Source of the DNA: Shouchella clausii
GTDB taxonomy: Bacteria; Bacillota; Bacilli; Bacillales; Bacillaceae_D
Length of the DNA stretch: 64,000 nt
Assembly: GCF_002250115.1 (NCBI RefSeq)
Contig: NZ_CP019985.1
Span: forward strand, 2,976,001 to 3,040,000
Direction: 5' to 3'
In this document: in pieces, positions 32,828 to 45,519 of the stretch
How the letters are laid out: every line of letters begins with the position of its first letter
Position numbering within the stretch: the first letter of the stretch is position 1
Notes under the pieces: generated by a model
Seen by the model: the letters and a program-made list of their open reading frames with translations, nothing else
What the model was told of the DNA's origin: nothing
The model's database searches: none
Program-made: the position numbers and the translations under genes

Positions 32828-34327
32828 TTAGGCCTTGTATTTCCTGCGCAATGTCCACAACTGATAAAGCATTAACAATGTAGCCCATCCAGTTAAATAG
32901 CTCAAAATCGTCCAGCCGACTTTTAAGTAAGGTGCTGACAAAGCAACCACTTTGGAGCTAGTGAAAAAATCTCTGAAATAGAACGCCGCAAAAACGATTA
33001 AGGCAAATAAAATGAGAAGAATAAACCACCATTCGAACAGTTTGCTCCGTGTCTGGCCTTTCTCGGCGTTGTATTGATTATGCCAGCCGTCTTTTTTGTT
33101 TTTGGAAAGCTTGTCTAGCCAAATATGAATAAAAATCGATAATTTCACCCATAAATAAATTTCAGCACTTATGACCGTTCCAGAAAGCATGACATCGATT
33201 GGCCTTCTCATTGGCGTTTTTACTGCCAAAATCAAATTAAGGAGAGAGGCGACTGCTATAGGGATGACCCAAATCCAATTCCAGGTGAACTGAGCAGTAA
33301 TAAGGGAAGTAGCAAGCAAAACGACCAACAAGATCCGAATCGTCAAATCGAGCAATGATCTAAACTGCGCCCTCCAAATCCGCCATCGATGCTTTGTTTT
33401 TATGTCCAATTCGCTGTTCGTAAGCAAATCGATTGTGCCAGAATCCCATTTGTATCGTTGCTGGCGGAATGTGTGGTACGTTTTCATCGAGTCAACAAAA
33501 CAGCGAGCGCTTGGGCTAATCAGCGTTTTCCATTTAGCTTTTTGCAGCTGCCAAGTTAATAGCATATCTTCGACGTCACTATCATCTTGCCACGGTCCGT
33601 CTAGATTGTTTCGGTTCACAATATCATGGAGTGCCTCTGGCCGAAAGAGCGTCGCTTGCCCGCCTAATACGTAAGTGCTGCCCCCGTTATATTGCAATGT
33701 TAAAAGCCAACTGGCCATATCTTGTTTTTGTTGGTGCGTCCACCATCTAGTAAAGGGGTTCCCATACTGGCCGCTAGCGATTTTTTCTTCATAGTATGGA
33801 TCGTCCAAAGAAAGTTCTTTTAGCTTTTTAGGCATTCTTATCGTGTACTTGGCCATTACCCCGCCAATATTTCGGGCACTCATTAAGCCTTCCCACAGGT
33901 GTAAAAGCGCTCCAGGTGCCATTCTGCTATCTGCATCCATTCCTAAAATAGCCTTTACCGATTTATTGTAAAGTTGTTGGTACGGACTTAAGTTGGATGC
34001 GTGAATGTCTAATAAATCGCCATACAAGCTTTTCCAAGCAGTGTTCAATGCTCCGACTTTTCGCTTCTTGTTGTTTCTCGTTTTTAGCACGATCATTTGC
34101 AAATCGAGCTCTTGCCCGCAATGTAAGGCAACTTCTGCCGTGCGATCTGTGCAGTTATCGGCAATGACGATCACATCAAGGTCAACTCCGGTCGGCAATT
34201 GCTGGTCTGCTAACCCTTCTAAACAATCGCGAATCGATTGTTCTTCATTATGTGCTGGAATGAAGGCAACGATTCTCGGTTTCATAAACGCATTTTTTGT
34301 AACTGGAAGTAAATGTTCTGTTTTCAA
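32828..34327 (-). CDS. Membrane-bound family 2 glycosyltransferase
   Basis: A 499-residue processive-type GT2 enzyme. The catalytic domain starts IVAFIPAHNEEQSIRDCLEG and has the nucleotide-sugar DXD-type MDADSRM (~135) and the QQRYKW motif (~293), a QXXRW variant. Four or so hydrophobic helices follow in the C-terminal half (~310-390 and ~430-490). Such enzymes polymerise and export polysaccharides such as poly-N-acetylglucosamine or hyaluronan; the product here is unknown. TTG 34327 is used, with GGGGG about seven bases upstream; an internal ATG (MKPRIVAF) is possible. It is monocistronic, beside cotA and pointing the same way, so a spore-surface role is conceivable. Confidence 0.85.
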   Translation of the reverse strand: MKTEHLLPVTKNAFMKPRIVAFIPAHNEEQSIRDCLEGLADQQLPTGVDLDVIVIADNCTDRTAEVALHCGQELDLQMIVLKTRNNKKRKVGALNTAWKSLYGDLLDIHASNLSPYQQLYNKSVKAILGMDADSRMAPGALLHLWEGLMSARNIGGVMAKYTIRMPKKLKELSLDDPYYEEKIASGQYGNPFTRWWTHQQKQDMASWLLTLQYNGGSTYVLGGQATLFRPEALHDIVNRNNLDGPWQDDSDVEDMLLTWQLQKAKWKTLISPSARCFVDSMKTYHTFRQQRYKWDSGTIDLLTNSELDIKTKHRWRIWRAQFRSLLDLTIRILLVVLLATSLITAQFTWNWIWVIPIAVASLLNLILAVKTPMRRPIDVMLSGTVISAEIYLWVKLSIFIHIWLDKLSKNKKDGWHNQYNAEKGQTRSKLFEWWFILLILFALIVFAAFYFRDFFTSSKVVALSAPYLKVGWTILSYLTGWATLLMLYQLWTLRRKYKA

Positions 34328-34569
34328 TCCTATACCCCCGTTGCTCCGTTTTCCGTATATGCTTGTTTGATGTTTATGATCGACACGTAGTTAAAAATAA
34401 CTATACTTAAAAATAGATTGGTTCTACTGCTGCAATAAGCGATCTTTTCGCTCTATTAAAAAGGTAATTCATTTCTTGGCAGAAAACAGATGGAATTTCT
34501 TTAGTCGAATAGATGGGGGGAGAGGCATTCATTATGCTTAGGGGAAAGGTTAAACAGAAAATGGCAACG

Positions 34570-34601
34570 AAAAAACGCCTTATGTAAGTGAGGCGTTTTT
34601 T
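34570..34601. terminator. Terminator of the minus-strand unknown gene
   Basis: AAAAAACGCCT and AGGCGTTTTTT form an 11-bp stem with A and T runs. It covers the stop of the gene at 34580-34990. Confidence 0.85.
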
Positions 34602-34990
34602 GGCGGGTGAACAAGCGTGTCCACTTGGTATAAGAGTCGATCGAAATTTCCATCAACCTGGGTATCATCATAAAAAAGGAGCGTCCAGCCTTTTCTTTCA
34701 AGGTACCTAGCGATTTTCCGCTCTTGTGTGAGAGTGGTGTTGCGCATCAGCGCTACGCGGTAAGGAACGAGGGCAACATCAATCGACAGATGGTCAATTG
34801 CGTATTCTGGGGAAGCATAATATCCTCTCTGCTGCAACGCTCTACATAGTTGGCGTTCCGGCTCATTTGGACATTGCTCCCAATGGTTCGTGACAAGCAC
34901 AAGGGATGGTCTGTGCCGGTCTGTTAAAATTTTGGCCAGGAATGGCAGTTTGACAAGCGTTTTCTTTACGCGCTTATAAAAGAAATTCAT
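34580..34990 (-). CDS. Unknown protein, possibly related to restriction-endonuclease-like DUF559 fold
   Basis: A 136-residue protein. ATG 34990 follows a G-rich ribosome site (AAAGGGGG). I do not recognise it with confidence. The stretch RQLCRALQQRGYYASPEYAI, then LSIDVALVPYRVAL and RYLERKGWTLLFYDDTQV have the layout of small Vsr/DUF559-like PD-(D/E)XK domains, but the usual catalytic Glu-X-Lys is not evident, so it may be inactive or a different fold. The N-terminus is basic and hydrophobic (KRVKKTLVKLPFLAKIL). It is followed directly by its terminator. Confidence 0.6.
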   Translation of the reverse strand: MNFFYKRVKKTLVKLPFLAKILTDRHRPSLVLVTNHWEQCPNEPERQLCRALQQRGYYASPEYAIDHLSIDVALVPYRVALMRNTTLTQERKIARYLERKGWTLLFYDDTQVDGNFDRLLYQVDTLVHPPKNASLT

Positions 34991-35135
34991 GTAAACACCC
35001 CCTTTTTTTACTATCCCCGGTTTTCCGATTTTTATAGCCTTTTTCAGCAAAAAAAATAAAAAAACAAAAAACGCGTCCTGTTCACATTGGAAGCGCATTC
35101 ACCGAAATTTTCGATCTTTTTATGATAAAAAACGG

Positions 35136-35164
35136 TTGACCGCAAAACAGAAGAAGCGTATAGT
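35136..35164 (+). promoter_or_regulatory. Promoter of ilvD
   Basis: TTGACC (35136-35141) and TATAGT (35159-35164) with a 17-base spacer. The leader is about 110 bases, with a small GGAACCCC-TTTT-GGG hairpin near 35209. A weak CodY-like stretch (GAAAATT half-site near 35104-35118 on the minus strand) is not convincing. Confidence 0.75.
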
Positions 35165-35283
35165 AAATTGCAATAATAGTTTAATAAAAACAGATGTCTT
35201 TCTCGAAAGGAACCCCTTTTGGGAAGCAAGAGAAAACGGGAATTTAAAGAGTAGAGAGACTGAGTGAACTGGGGAGCGATTCG

Positions 35284-36948
35284 ATGAGAAGCAACATGAT
35301 TAAAAAAGGGATCGATCGAGCGCCTCACCGAAGCCTTTTGCGGGCTGCCGGCGTAAAAGAAGAGGATATGGATAAGCCGTTTATCGGCGTCTGCAACTCC
35401 TATATTGACATCATCCCAGGGCATATGCATTTAAATAAATTTGCAGAAGTGGCGAAAGAAGCCATTATTGAAGCCGGAGGCATTCCGTTTGAATTCAATA
35501 CAATCGGCGTAGATGACGGGATTGCGATGGGTCACATCGGCATGCGATATTCGCTGCCAAGCAGGGAAATTATATGTGACGCTGCCGAAACGGTCATCAA
35601 TGCCCACTGGTTTGACGGCGTCTTCTATATACCGAATTGCGACAAAATTACGCCAGGAATGCTGATGGCGGCTGTACGCACAAACGTGCCTGCGGTCTTT
35701 GTCTCCGGTGGTCCGATGGAAGCAGGCCGTACTAAAGATGGAAAAAGCCTTTCACTCGTATCCGTATTTGAAGGAGTAGGCGCATTTTCGTCAGGAAAAA
35801 TGACAAGGGAAGAGCTGCTTGAAATTGAACAGTTAGCTTGCCCAACTTGCGGATCTTGTTCTGGAATGTTTACAGCCAATTCAATGAATTCGCTTATGGA
35901 AATGCTTGGTCTGGCTCTTCCAGGAAACGGAACGCTTGTCGCTACATCTACGGAACGTCATAACTTGATTAAAGATGCAGCGAAGCATTTAATTAATTTG
36001 ATTGAAAAAGATATTCGCCCACGCGACATCGTTACCGAAGAAACAATTGACGATGCCTTTGCCCTTGATATGGCAATGGGTGGATCTACCAATACAGTGC
36101 TCCATACATTGGCCATTGCCAATGAAGCCGAAATCGACTATGATTTGACACGTATCAACGAAGTGGCTGAGCGAGTGCCTTACCTTTGCAAAATTAGCCC
36201 TGCCTCTGATTACTCGATGGACGACGTCCATAAGGCGGGCGGTGTAGCGGCGATCATGAAAGAGCTGATTGAAATGGGAGCGGTCAAAGGCGACCGGATT
36301 ACCATTACAGGAAAATCACTCTATGAAAATGTCGCCCATGCTCAAATAACAAATACCGATGTGATTCGCACGAAAGAGACTGCGTATAGTCCAGTCGGAG
36401 GTCTTTCAATCCTTTACGGAAATTTGGCCCCTGACGGCGCTGTCATTAAAGTAGGTGCAGTGGACCCTTCGATTAAAACATTTACTGGGGAAGCGATCGT
36501 GTTTAATTCCCAAGAAGAAGCGCAAGAGCAAATTAATAACGGCGTTGTGAAAGAAGGGCAAGTTGTTGTTATCCGTTATGAAGGCCCTAAAGGCGGTCCT
36601 GGAATGCCAGAAATGCTGGCACCGACTTCAGCCATTCAAGGCAGAGGGCTTGGCACCAAAGTCGCACTCATTACGGACGGCCGTTTTTCCGGCGCTTCAC
36701 GAGGAATTTCAATCGGGCATATTTCGCCGGAAGCAGCAGAAGGCGGGCCAATCGCCTTCGTGGAAAATGGCGACATCATCAAAATTGATTTAATCGAACG
36801 CACAATTGAATGGGAAATAAGCGATGAAGAGTTAGCAAAACGCCGTGAAGGATGGACAGAACCGGAACCAAAAGTCAAAAAAGGCTATTTGGCTCGTTAC
36901 TCAAAACTTGTTACTTCAGCTAATACAGGCGGCGTTATGAAAATCTAA
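35284..36948 (+). CDS. ilvD: Dihydroxy-acid dehydratase
   Basis: A 554-residue IlvD that converts dihydroxy acids to 2-keto acids, the third common step of valine, isoleucine and leucine synthesis. The iron-sulfur cysteines appear in [11 protein letters not shown] (~118) and [17 protein letters not shown] (~190). The substrate region includes GRFSGASRG and [21 protein letters not shown] lies seven bases before the ATG. It precedes ilvB with the T-box between them, whereas in B. subtilis ilvD is elsewhere. Confidence 0.97.
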   Translation: MRSNMIKKGIDRAPHRSLLRAAGVKEEDMDKPFIGVCNSYIDIIPGHMHLNKFAEVAKEAIIEAGGIPFEFNTIGVDDGIAMGHIGMRYSLPSREIICDAAETVINAHWFDGVFYIPNCDKITPGMLMAAVRTNVPAVFVSGGPMEAGRTKDGKSLSLVSVFEGVGAFSSGKMTREELLEIEQLACPTCGSCSGMFTANSMNSLMEMLGLALPGNGTLVATSTERHNLIKDAAKHLINLIEKDIRPRDIVTEETIDDAFALDMAMGGSTNTVLHTLAIANEAEIDYDLTRINEVAERVPYLCKISPASDYSMDDVHKAGGVAAIMKELIEMGAVKGDRITITGKSLYENVAHAQITNTDVIRTKETAYSPVGGLSILYGNLAPDGAVIKVGAVDPSIKTFTGEAIVFNSQEEAQEQINNGVVKEGQVVVIRYEGPKGGPGMPEMLAPTSAIQGRGLGTKVALITDGRFSGASRGISIGHISPEAAEGGPIAFVENGDIIKIDLIERTIEWEISDEELAKRREGWTEPEPKVKKGYLARYSKLVTSANTGGVMKI

Positions 36949-36958
36949 TCACGATAAC

Positions 36959-37232
36959 ACGATGAAGAGGAAAGTAATTTTTGCTTTATCTACAGAGAGC
37001 CGTTGGTTGCTGGAAAACGGTGTTAAAGCTTAAATGAAACTCACCTCTGAGTGCGTCTCTGAACATTGTAGTAAGAGCGCCGGATGCTGTGAAGGCATTC
37101 GTTATAAAAACTGCGAGCTAGATTACGGCTTGCTTGAGGCTAACCATTGTTAGCGAAAAAGGGTGGTACCGCGTGAAGACTTTCTCGCCCCTTGCTGGAT
37201 CTCAGCATGGGCGCGCAGAAAGTCTTTTTTGT
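36959..37232 (+). promoter_or_regulatory. Leucine T-box riboswitch with terminator
   Basis: Stem I carries AGAGAGCCG at ~36995, and the specifier codon CTC (leucine, 37040-37042) is followed by ACC. The T-box sequence AGGGTGGTACCGCG lies at 37160-37173. The terminator stem AAGACTTTCT (37176-37185) pairs with AGAAAGTCTT (37217-37226) before a T run. Uncharged tRNA-Leu should favour antitermination into ilvB-leuD. Confidence 0.95.
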
Positions 37233-37282
37233 TGGCGGAAAACAATAAATAGAAAATCAAAACTAAGGGAGGCGCGAGAGAC

Positions 37283-39013
37283 ATGATCCATTCCAATGAA
37301 GCGGCAACGCCACAAGCCGCTGAAAACAAACAGGCTGTTTGCACAGGTTCTGAGATTTTATTAAAAGCACTTGCCAGCGAAGGAGTCGAAGTCATTTTTG
37401 GCTATCCAGGCGGAGCGATTTTACCAACATACGATGAGATTTATAAATTAGGAATGAACCATATTCTAGCTCGCCATGAGCAAGGCGCGATTCATGCAGC
37501 TGAAGGGTATGCGCGCATTACCCAAAAGCCAGGTGTCTGCATCGTCACTTCGGGGCCAGGAGCGACAAATGTCGTTACAGGCATTGCGGATGCGATGATG
37601 GATTCGCTGCCGATGGTCGTCATCACCGGCCAAGTGGCTACAAAGGTGATTGGTACCGATGCTTTTCAGGAAGCCGATATGCTTGGCATTACAATGCCGA
37701 TCACGAAGCATAATTTTCAAATCCGTTCCATTGATGAGCTGGCGCAAACAGTTAAAGAAGCGTTTCACATCGCTGTTAGCGGGCGGCCGGGACCAGTGTT
37801 GATTGATTTGCCGAAAGATATTTCGGAAAAACTGGGAATCTTTGATTATGAGGAACCTGTCCACTTGCCTGGCTACCAACCAACCGTTAAACCGAATAAG
37901 CAGCAAATTCGCAAGCTTCTGGATAAGTTTAAAGAAGCGAAGCGGCCAGTACTGCTTGTCGGCGCCGGTGTCCTTCACGCACAAGCAAGTGAGGAATTAA
38001 CCGCATTTGCCCGTAAATTTCAAATTCCTGTTGCCCAAACACTGCTTGGACTAGGCGCTTTTCCTGGCGAAGAGGAATTGCATCTCGGGATGGCTGGCAT
38101 GCATGGAACATATGCTGCAAACATGGCGCTCCACAAATCAGACTTTTTGATCAACATTGGCTCTCGTTTTGATGATAGATTAACTGGTGCCCTTGAACAT
38201 TTTGCTCCGGAGGCATGCATTGCCCATATCGACATTGATCCAGCTGAAATTGGCAAAAATGTTCATGTCGAAATTCCGGTAGTAGGGGATGCAAAAGAAG
38301 CGTTAGCGATGTTACTGAAAGGAAGCGGGGCTATCGCCGAGCACGACGAGTGGCGCAAGCAAGTTAGCGACTGGAAACGAGATTATCCACTATGGTTTCA
38401 TCGCGACGGGGAGGTTATTAAGCCACAGGAGCTGATCCAAAAACTGTATGAACATACAAAGGGTGAAGCCATTGTTACGACGGACGTCGGCCAGCATCAA
38501 ATGTGGACGGCGCAACATTTTAAGTTTAACAAACCAAATCGCTGGATTACATCAGGTGGCCTTGGCACAATGGGATTCGGGTTTCCAGCGGCAATTGGGG
38601 CGCAAATTGCTGAACCTGAATTGCCGGTATTGGCGATTACTGGTGACGCAGGCTTTCAGATGACACTTCAAGAAATGTCGATTTTGCAAGAACTAGATTT
38701 GCCAGTCAAAATTGTGATTGTCAACAATGCTTCCCTTGGAATGGTACGGCAATGGCAACAACGTTTTCATGGCGAGCGCTATTCCCATTCGCTTTTCCCA
38801 ATCCAGCCTAACTTTGCTAAGCTCGCTGAAGCTTATAACATTAAAGCGGTAAAGGTCGACAAACTGTCAATGCTGGACGAAGCGATCGCTGAAACATTGG
38901 CCCATTCCGGTCCGGTATTGTTGGAAGTGTGTGTCGCCAAAGAAGAAAACGTCTACCCGATGGTTTGCCCAGGCACAGGTCACCACTGTATGGAAGGAGT
39001 AGAGCCATCATGA
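37283..39013 (+). CDS. ilvB: Acetolactate synthase large subunit
   Basis: A 576-residue ThDP-dependent enzyme that joins pyruvate with pyruvate or 2-ketobutyrate. The catalytic glutamate is in [15 protein letters not shown] (~70), and ThDP binding is in [11 protein letters not shown] ... [12 protein letters not shown] (~458-492), with the variant GDA instead of GDG. GGGAGG lies upstream of the ATG. The stop overlaps ilvN (ATGA), so subunits are coupled. It is the first gene under T-box control. Confidence 0.96.
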   Translation: MIHSNEAATPQAAENKQAVCTGSEILLKALASEGVEVIFGYPGGAILPTYDEIYKLGMNHILARHEQGAIHAAEGYARITQKPGVCIVTSGPGATNVVTGIADAMMDSLPMVVITGQVATKVIGTDAFQEADMLGITMPITKHNFQIRSIDELAQTVKEAFHIAVSGRPGPVLIDLPKDISEKLGIFDYEEPVHLPGYQPTVKPNKQQIRKLLDKFKEAKRPVLLVGAGVLHAQASEELTAFARKFQIPVAQTLLGLGAFPGEEELHLGMAGMHGTYAANMALHKSDFLINIGSRFDDRLTGALEHFAPEACIAHIDIDPAEIGKNVHVEIPVVGDAKEALAMLLKGSGAIAEHDEWRKQVSDWKRDYPLWFHRDGEVIKPQELIQKLYEHTKGEAIVTTDVGQHQMWTAQHFKFNKPNRWITSGGLGTMGFGFPAAIGAQIAEPELPVLAITGDAGFQMTLQEMSILQELDLPVKIVIVNNASLGMVRQWQQRFHGERYSHSLFPIQPNFAKLAEAYNIKAVKVDKLSMLDEAIAETLAHSGPVLLEVCVAKEENVYPMVCPGTGHHCMEGVEPS

Positions 39014-39528
39014 AACGGACGATCACCGTTCTAGTTAACAACAAATCAGGCGTGCTAAACCGCATGACAGGCTTGTTTGCAAGAAGGCAGTACAACATTG
39101 ACAGCATCACAGTCGGTGTAACAGAAAATCCAACGATTTCGCGAATGACATTTGTGGTTATTGTCGACTCAATGGAAAACGTCGAGCAAATGATAAAGCA
39201 ACTTCATAAACAAGTCGACGTGTTAAAGATTAAAGACATTACCGATGAAGCGATTGTCGAGCGTGAACTTGCCCTTGTCCGCATAGGAGCCACGCCCCAA
39301 CAACGGGGCGAAATTGCCTCTCTTGCTGAAACATTCCGGGCGCAAGCAGTCGATATCGGCAAAGAGTCGATGACATTGCAAATTACTGGGAATAACGAAA
39401 AAATTGAAGCCTTTATTGAATTAGTCAAACCATATGGCATCCAAGAACTGGCCCGTACTGGGGTGACAGCTGTCAATCGCAGCTCTAAAATTAGCACCGA
39501 TACATCAAGACTAACGCTGATTAATTAG
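39010..39528 (+). CDS. ilvN: Acetolactate synthase small regulatory subunit
   Basis: A 172-residue IlvN (called ilvH in B. subtilis) with an N-terminal ACT domain ([28 protein letters not shown], ~4-31; shown in part) that confers valine feedback sensitivity, plus a C-terminal regulatory domain. ATG 39010 overlaps the ilvB stop; longer in-frame starts lie within ilvB. ilvC follows after 38 bases. Confidence 0.95.
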   Translation: MKRTITVLVNNKSGVLNRMTGLFARRQYNIDSITVGVTENPTISRMTFVVIVDSMENVEQMIKQLHKQVDVLKIKDITDEAIVERELALVRIGATPQQRGEIASLAETFRAQAVDIGKESMTLQITGNNEKIEAFIELVKPYGIQELARTGVTAVNRSSKISTDTSRLTLIN

Positions 39529-39563
39529 CGAGTCCATATAAAAACAATTGAAGGGGAGATTGA

Positions 39564-42123
<2,560 letters not shown>

Positions 42124-42133
42124 GGAGGAGACA

Positions 42134-43228
42134 ATGGAAAAACAAATATTGCTTTTACCTGGTGACGGCATTGGTCCGGAAATTATTGCCGAAACGAAAC
42201 GGGTGTTAGAAGAAATTGCACGGATGTATCGCCATACATTTCGGTTTATTGAAGGGCGAATTGGCGGTGATGCTATTGACGCAACTGGCAGCCCCCTTCC
42301 TGAGGAGACGCTGGGTCTTGCCAAAGGTAGCGACGCAATTTTGCTTGGCGCAGTCGGCGGACCAAAGTGGGACGGCAATCCCCCTGAAAAACGGCCAGAA
42401 AAAGGGCTGCTGCAAATACGCAAAGCACTGGGCCTTTACGCCAACCTTCGCCCTGTCCGTGTACTGGAACCGTTAATGGGTGCATCCACCTTAAAAGAGG
42501 AAGTGTTGGCCGACGTTGATTTGTTGATTGTACGGGAGTTAACAGGCGGGCTTTATTTTGGCGAGCCACGTGAACGGCGACAAATCAATGGAGAAGACGG
42601 AGCAGTGGATACGCTCCTTTATACAAGGGGTGAAATCGAGCGGATTTTGCACCAAGCGTTTCAATTTGCAAGAACGCGCAAGAAACGTGTCGTCTCTGTT
42701 GACAAGGCGAATGTCTTAGAGTCGAGCAGGTTATGGCGGGAAATTGCTGATGAAGTAGCCCGTGAGTATCCAGACGTCACGCTTTCGCACATGCTTGTCG
42801 ATAATGCGGCGATGCAGCTTATTCGCGATCCAAGGCAGTTTGACGTCATTGTAACGGAAAATTTGTTTGGCGATATTTTGAGTGATGAAGCTTCGATGAT
42901 TACTGGATCCTTGGGCTTATTGCCATCGGCGAGCATGAATACGTCAAAAGTCGGCTTATTTGAACCTGTTCACGGTTCTGCTCCTGACATAGCAGGGACG
43001 GGGGCGGCCAATCCGCTAGCGACGATTTTGTCAGCAGCGATGATGCTGCAATATAGTTTTGGGTTAGCGGACGAGGCAAAAGCAATCGAAGTCGCAGTCG
43101 ACCGTGTGCTCGCTCAAGGAGTACGGACGAAGGACATCGCAAAAGCAAGCGAAAACGCTGTTTCGACAACGGCAATAACAAATGCGGTTATTGAGGCGCT
43201 TGCTCTTAAAAGTGCCTCAAGCTGCTAA
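42134..43228 (+). CDS. leuB: 3-isopropylmalate dehydrogenase
   Basis: A 364-residue NAD-dependent LeuB. Signatures: [11 protein letters not shown] (~6), [13 protein letters not shown] (~135) and [19 protein letters not shown] (~240). AAGGAGGAG lies just before ATG 42134; the in-frame ATG 42089 overlaps leuA and lacks a site. Confidence 0.97.
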   Translation: MEKQILLLPGDGIGPEIIAETKRVLEEIARMYRHTFRFIEGRIGGDAIDATGSPLPEETLGLAKGSDAILLGAVGGPKWDGNPPEKRPEKGLLQIRKALGLYANLRPVRVLEPLMGASTLKEEVLADVDLLIVRELTGGLYFGEPRERRQINGEDGAVDTLLYTRGEIERILHQAFQFARTRKKRVVSVDKANVLESSRLWREIADEVAREYPDVTLSHMLVDNAAMQLIRDPRQFDVIVTENLFGDILSDEASMITGSLGLLPSASMNTSKVGLFEPVHGSAPDIAGTGAANPLATILSAAMMLQYSFGLADEAKAIEVAVDRVLAQGVRTKDIAKASENAVSTTAITNAVIEALALKSASSC

Positions 43229-43244
43229 AAAAAGAGGGAGCGTT

Positions 43245-44657
43245 ATGGCGAAAACAATTATCGAAAAAATATGGGAATCACATACCGTTGTGGAAGAAGA
43301 AGGTAAACCTAATTTGCTTTATGTTGATTTGCATATGGTGCATGAAGTCACATCCCCACAAGCATTTGAAGGGTTGCGACTTGCAGGAAGAACAGTGAGG
43401 CGGCCAGATAAAACATTTGCTACGATGGACCATAATGTCCCGACGGTGAATCGTTACGACATTCGCGATCAAATCGCGCGCACGCAAATGGAGACACTTG
43501 CTGCTAACTGCAAGCAATTTGGAATTGAGATGGTTGATTTAGACCACCCGGAAAACGGAATTGTCCATGTTATTGGACCAGAACTGGGCTTGACTCAGCC
43601 AGGGCATGTGATCGTCTGTGGCGACAGCCATACATCGACCCATGGCGCATTTGGCGCTATTGCGTTTGGAATTGGCACAAGCGAGGTCGAGCATGTGTTG
43701 GCCACACAAACAATTTGGCAATCAAAGCCGAAAACGCTCGAGGTCCATATTTCTGGGCGTCTGAATGAAGGCATATCTGCCAAAGATGTGATTTTGGCCA
43801 TCATTGCAAAGTTTGGCGTCGATATTGGCACAGGCAGCATCATTGAATTTACTGGAGAAGCTATTCGCGGTATGACAATGGAAGAACGGATGACGATTTG
43901 CAATATGTCGATTGAGGCAGGTGCGAAAGCAGGTTTGATTTCCCCTGACCAAGTAACGTTCGATTATTTGCAAGGCAGAGCAAACGTTCCGAAAGGCAAG
44001 GAGTACGACGAGATTGTCGAGAAATGGGCCCGATTGGCAACCGATCCAGGAGCAACCTATGATCGCTCAGTGACGATTGATGCAGCGGAAATTGAACCGA
44101 TGGTGACATGGGGAACCAATCCTGGCCAAGGGGCAGGGATTTCAAAAGCTGTACCACGGCTTGAGGATGCGAAATCGGAAGTAGAACGGCGCGCAATTAG
44201 CCAAGCGCTTGATTACATGGACATCAAACCAGGCATGCCTTTGAGCGAGATTGAAATCCAACATGTGTTTATTGGGTCATGTACCAATTCGCGCTTGAGC
44301 GATTTAAGGGCAGCGGCAGCCGTTATTAACGGGCGGAAAGTAGCGCCTGGAGTCCGTGCCCTTATTGTCCCTGGCTCCCAGCGTGTCAAAAAGCGTGCTG
44401 AGGAAGAAGGGTTGGATCAAGTCTTTAAAGAAGCGGGATTTGAATGGCGTGATTCAGGTTGTAGCATGTGTTTGAGCATGAACCCAGACGTTGTTCCTGA
44501 AGGGGAACGTTGTGCCTCGACTTCCAACCGAAACTTTGAAGGCAGGCAAGGAAAGGGAGCGCGCACCCATTTGGTTAGCCCGGCAATGGCAGCAGCAGCA
44601 GCGATCGCTGGTCGGTTTGTAGACGTCCGCAAAATGGTAAAAGCAGGTGAGTGTTAA
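43245..44657 (+). CDS. leuC: Isopropylmalate isomerase large subunit
   Basis: A 470-residue aconitase-family subunit. The [4Fe-4S] ligands are in [19 protein letters not shown] (~345) and [13 protein letters not shown] (~408-420). DHNVPT and [14 protein letters not shown] mark the substrate side. The start ATG 43245 has GAGGGAG upstream. It is coupled to leuD by a one-base overlap. Confidence 0.97.
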   Translation: MAKTIIEKIWESHTVVEEEGKPNLLYVDLHMVHEVTSPQAFEGLRLAGRTVRRPDKTFATMDHNVPTVNRYDIRDQIARTQMETLAANCKQFGIEMVDLDHPENGIVHVIGPELGLTQPGHVIVCGDSHTSTHGAFGAIAFGIGTSEVEHVLATQTIWQSKPKTLEVHISGRLNEGISAKDVILAIIAKFGVDIGTGSIIEFTGEAIRGMTMEERMTICNMSIEAGAKAGLISPDQVTFDYLQGRANVPKGKEYDEIVEKWARLATDPGATYDRSVTIDAAEIEPMVTWGTNPGQGAGISKAVPRLEDAKSEVERRAISQALDYMDIKPGMPLSEIEIQHVFIGSCTNSRLSDLRAAAAVINGRKVAPGVRALIVPGSQRVKKRAEEEGLDQVFKEAGFEWRDSGCSMCLSMNPDVVPEGERCASTSNRNFEGRQGKGARTHLVSPAMAAAAAIAGRFVDVRKMVKAGEC

Positions 44658-45250
44658 TGGAACCGATTCAAGTTCATAAAGGCAAAGCAGTTGTTTTAGA
44701 CCGCGTCAATATTGATACAGACCAAATTATCCCGAAACAATTTTTAAAGCGAGTAGAGCGCACGGGCTTCGGCCAATATTTGTTTTACGATTGGCGTTTT
44801 CAAGCAGATGGTGCAGATAACCCAGCATTTGAGCTTAATCAGCCAGAAGCAAAAGGGGCAAGCATTTTAATTACCGGCCATAATTTTGGCTGCGGCTCTT
44901 CCCGGGAACATGCACCGTGGGCTTTGTATGATTACGGTTTCCGCGTCATTATAGCACCAAGTTTTGCCGATATCTTCTATAATAATTGCGTAAAAAACGG
45001 CTTGTTGCCGATCCGCCTTTCGCCTGAAGAAACTGAATTGTGGATGGAACGGGCGAAAGAAAGCCAACAAGAGATTACGGTCGATTTAGGTGAACAGCTC
45101 ATTAAGCAAAATGGGCTAGAAACCAAGTTTGAAATGGACTCGTATTGGAAGCAAATGCTCTACAACGGCTGGGATGAAATTAGCCTGACCCTTCAATATG
45201 AAGAAGCAATTGCTAAATACGAGCACCGCCAGTCAGCAGTCAATAAATAA
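44657..45250 (+). CDS. leuD: Isopropylmalate isomerase small subunit
   Basis: A 197-residue swivelling subunit of isopropylmalate isomerase, with DTDQIIPKQFLK (~22) and the substrate-binding GHNFGCGSSREHAPWAL (~73-89). AGGTGA lies six bases before ATG 44657. It is the last gene of the ilv-leu operon. A structured element and a terminator follow. Confidence 0.97.
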   Translation: MEPIQVHKGKAVVLDRVNIDTDQIIPKQFLKRVERTGFGQYLFYDWRFQADGADNPAFELNQPEAKGASILITGHNFGCGSSREHAPWALYDYGFRVIIAPSFADIFYNNCVKNGLLPIRLSPEETELWMERAKESQQEITVDLGEQLIKQNGLETKFEMDSYWKQMLYNGWDEISLTLQYEEAIAKYEHRQSAVNK

Positions 45251-45258
45251 AAGCAACC

Positions 45259-45371
45259 AAAACGCGTGCTAGACGAGGCGTGGAGCAAGAGAAGCGCGAG
45301 GGACGGAGCTCTGTTCCATACAGAGTCCATTCACTAGGGCTTTCTCCTATGTAGTGTTTGTCTAGAGTCTG
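45259..45371 (+). ncRNA. Candidate structured RNA or repeat element, copy B
   Basis: It shares with 18460-18583 the block AGACGAGG-N-GTG-N-AGC, then GAAG and GCGAG, and the 3' end GTTTGTCTA-N-AGTCTG. Pairings here are CTAGAC (45269-45274) with GTCTAG (45360-45365), the hairpin CTCTGT-TCCAT-ACAGAG and CACTA with TAGTG. It contains no coding frame and abuts a terminator like copy A. Confidence 0.45.
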
Positions 45372-45372
45372 T

Positions 45373-45400
45373 GAAAGTCCCCTTTTGGGGGCTTTCTTTG
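45373..45400 (+). terminator. Terminator of the ilv-leu operon
   Basis: GAAAGTCCCC-TTTTG-GGGGCTTTC is followed by TTTG. Confidence 0.82.
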
Positions 45401-45519
45401 ATTAAGTTTGATTTAAAAGGGAATAGGGAAGGAATAGCGAATAGGAGTACATGGGGATTTGTATAAGATAGAGGAGCCGTGATACATTAAAGGAATCGGG
45501 CAGAAAGCGGGCGATTGCA

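Noticed and set aside
35101-35120. CodY operator before ilvD
   Set aside because: Only a GAAAATT half-site matches the AATTTTCWGAAAATT consensus, about 9 of 15 bases, which is not enough.
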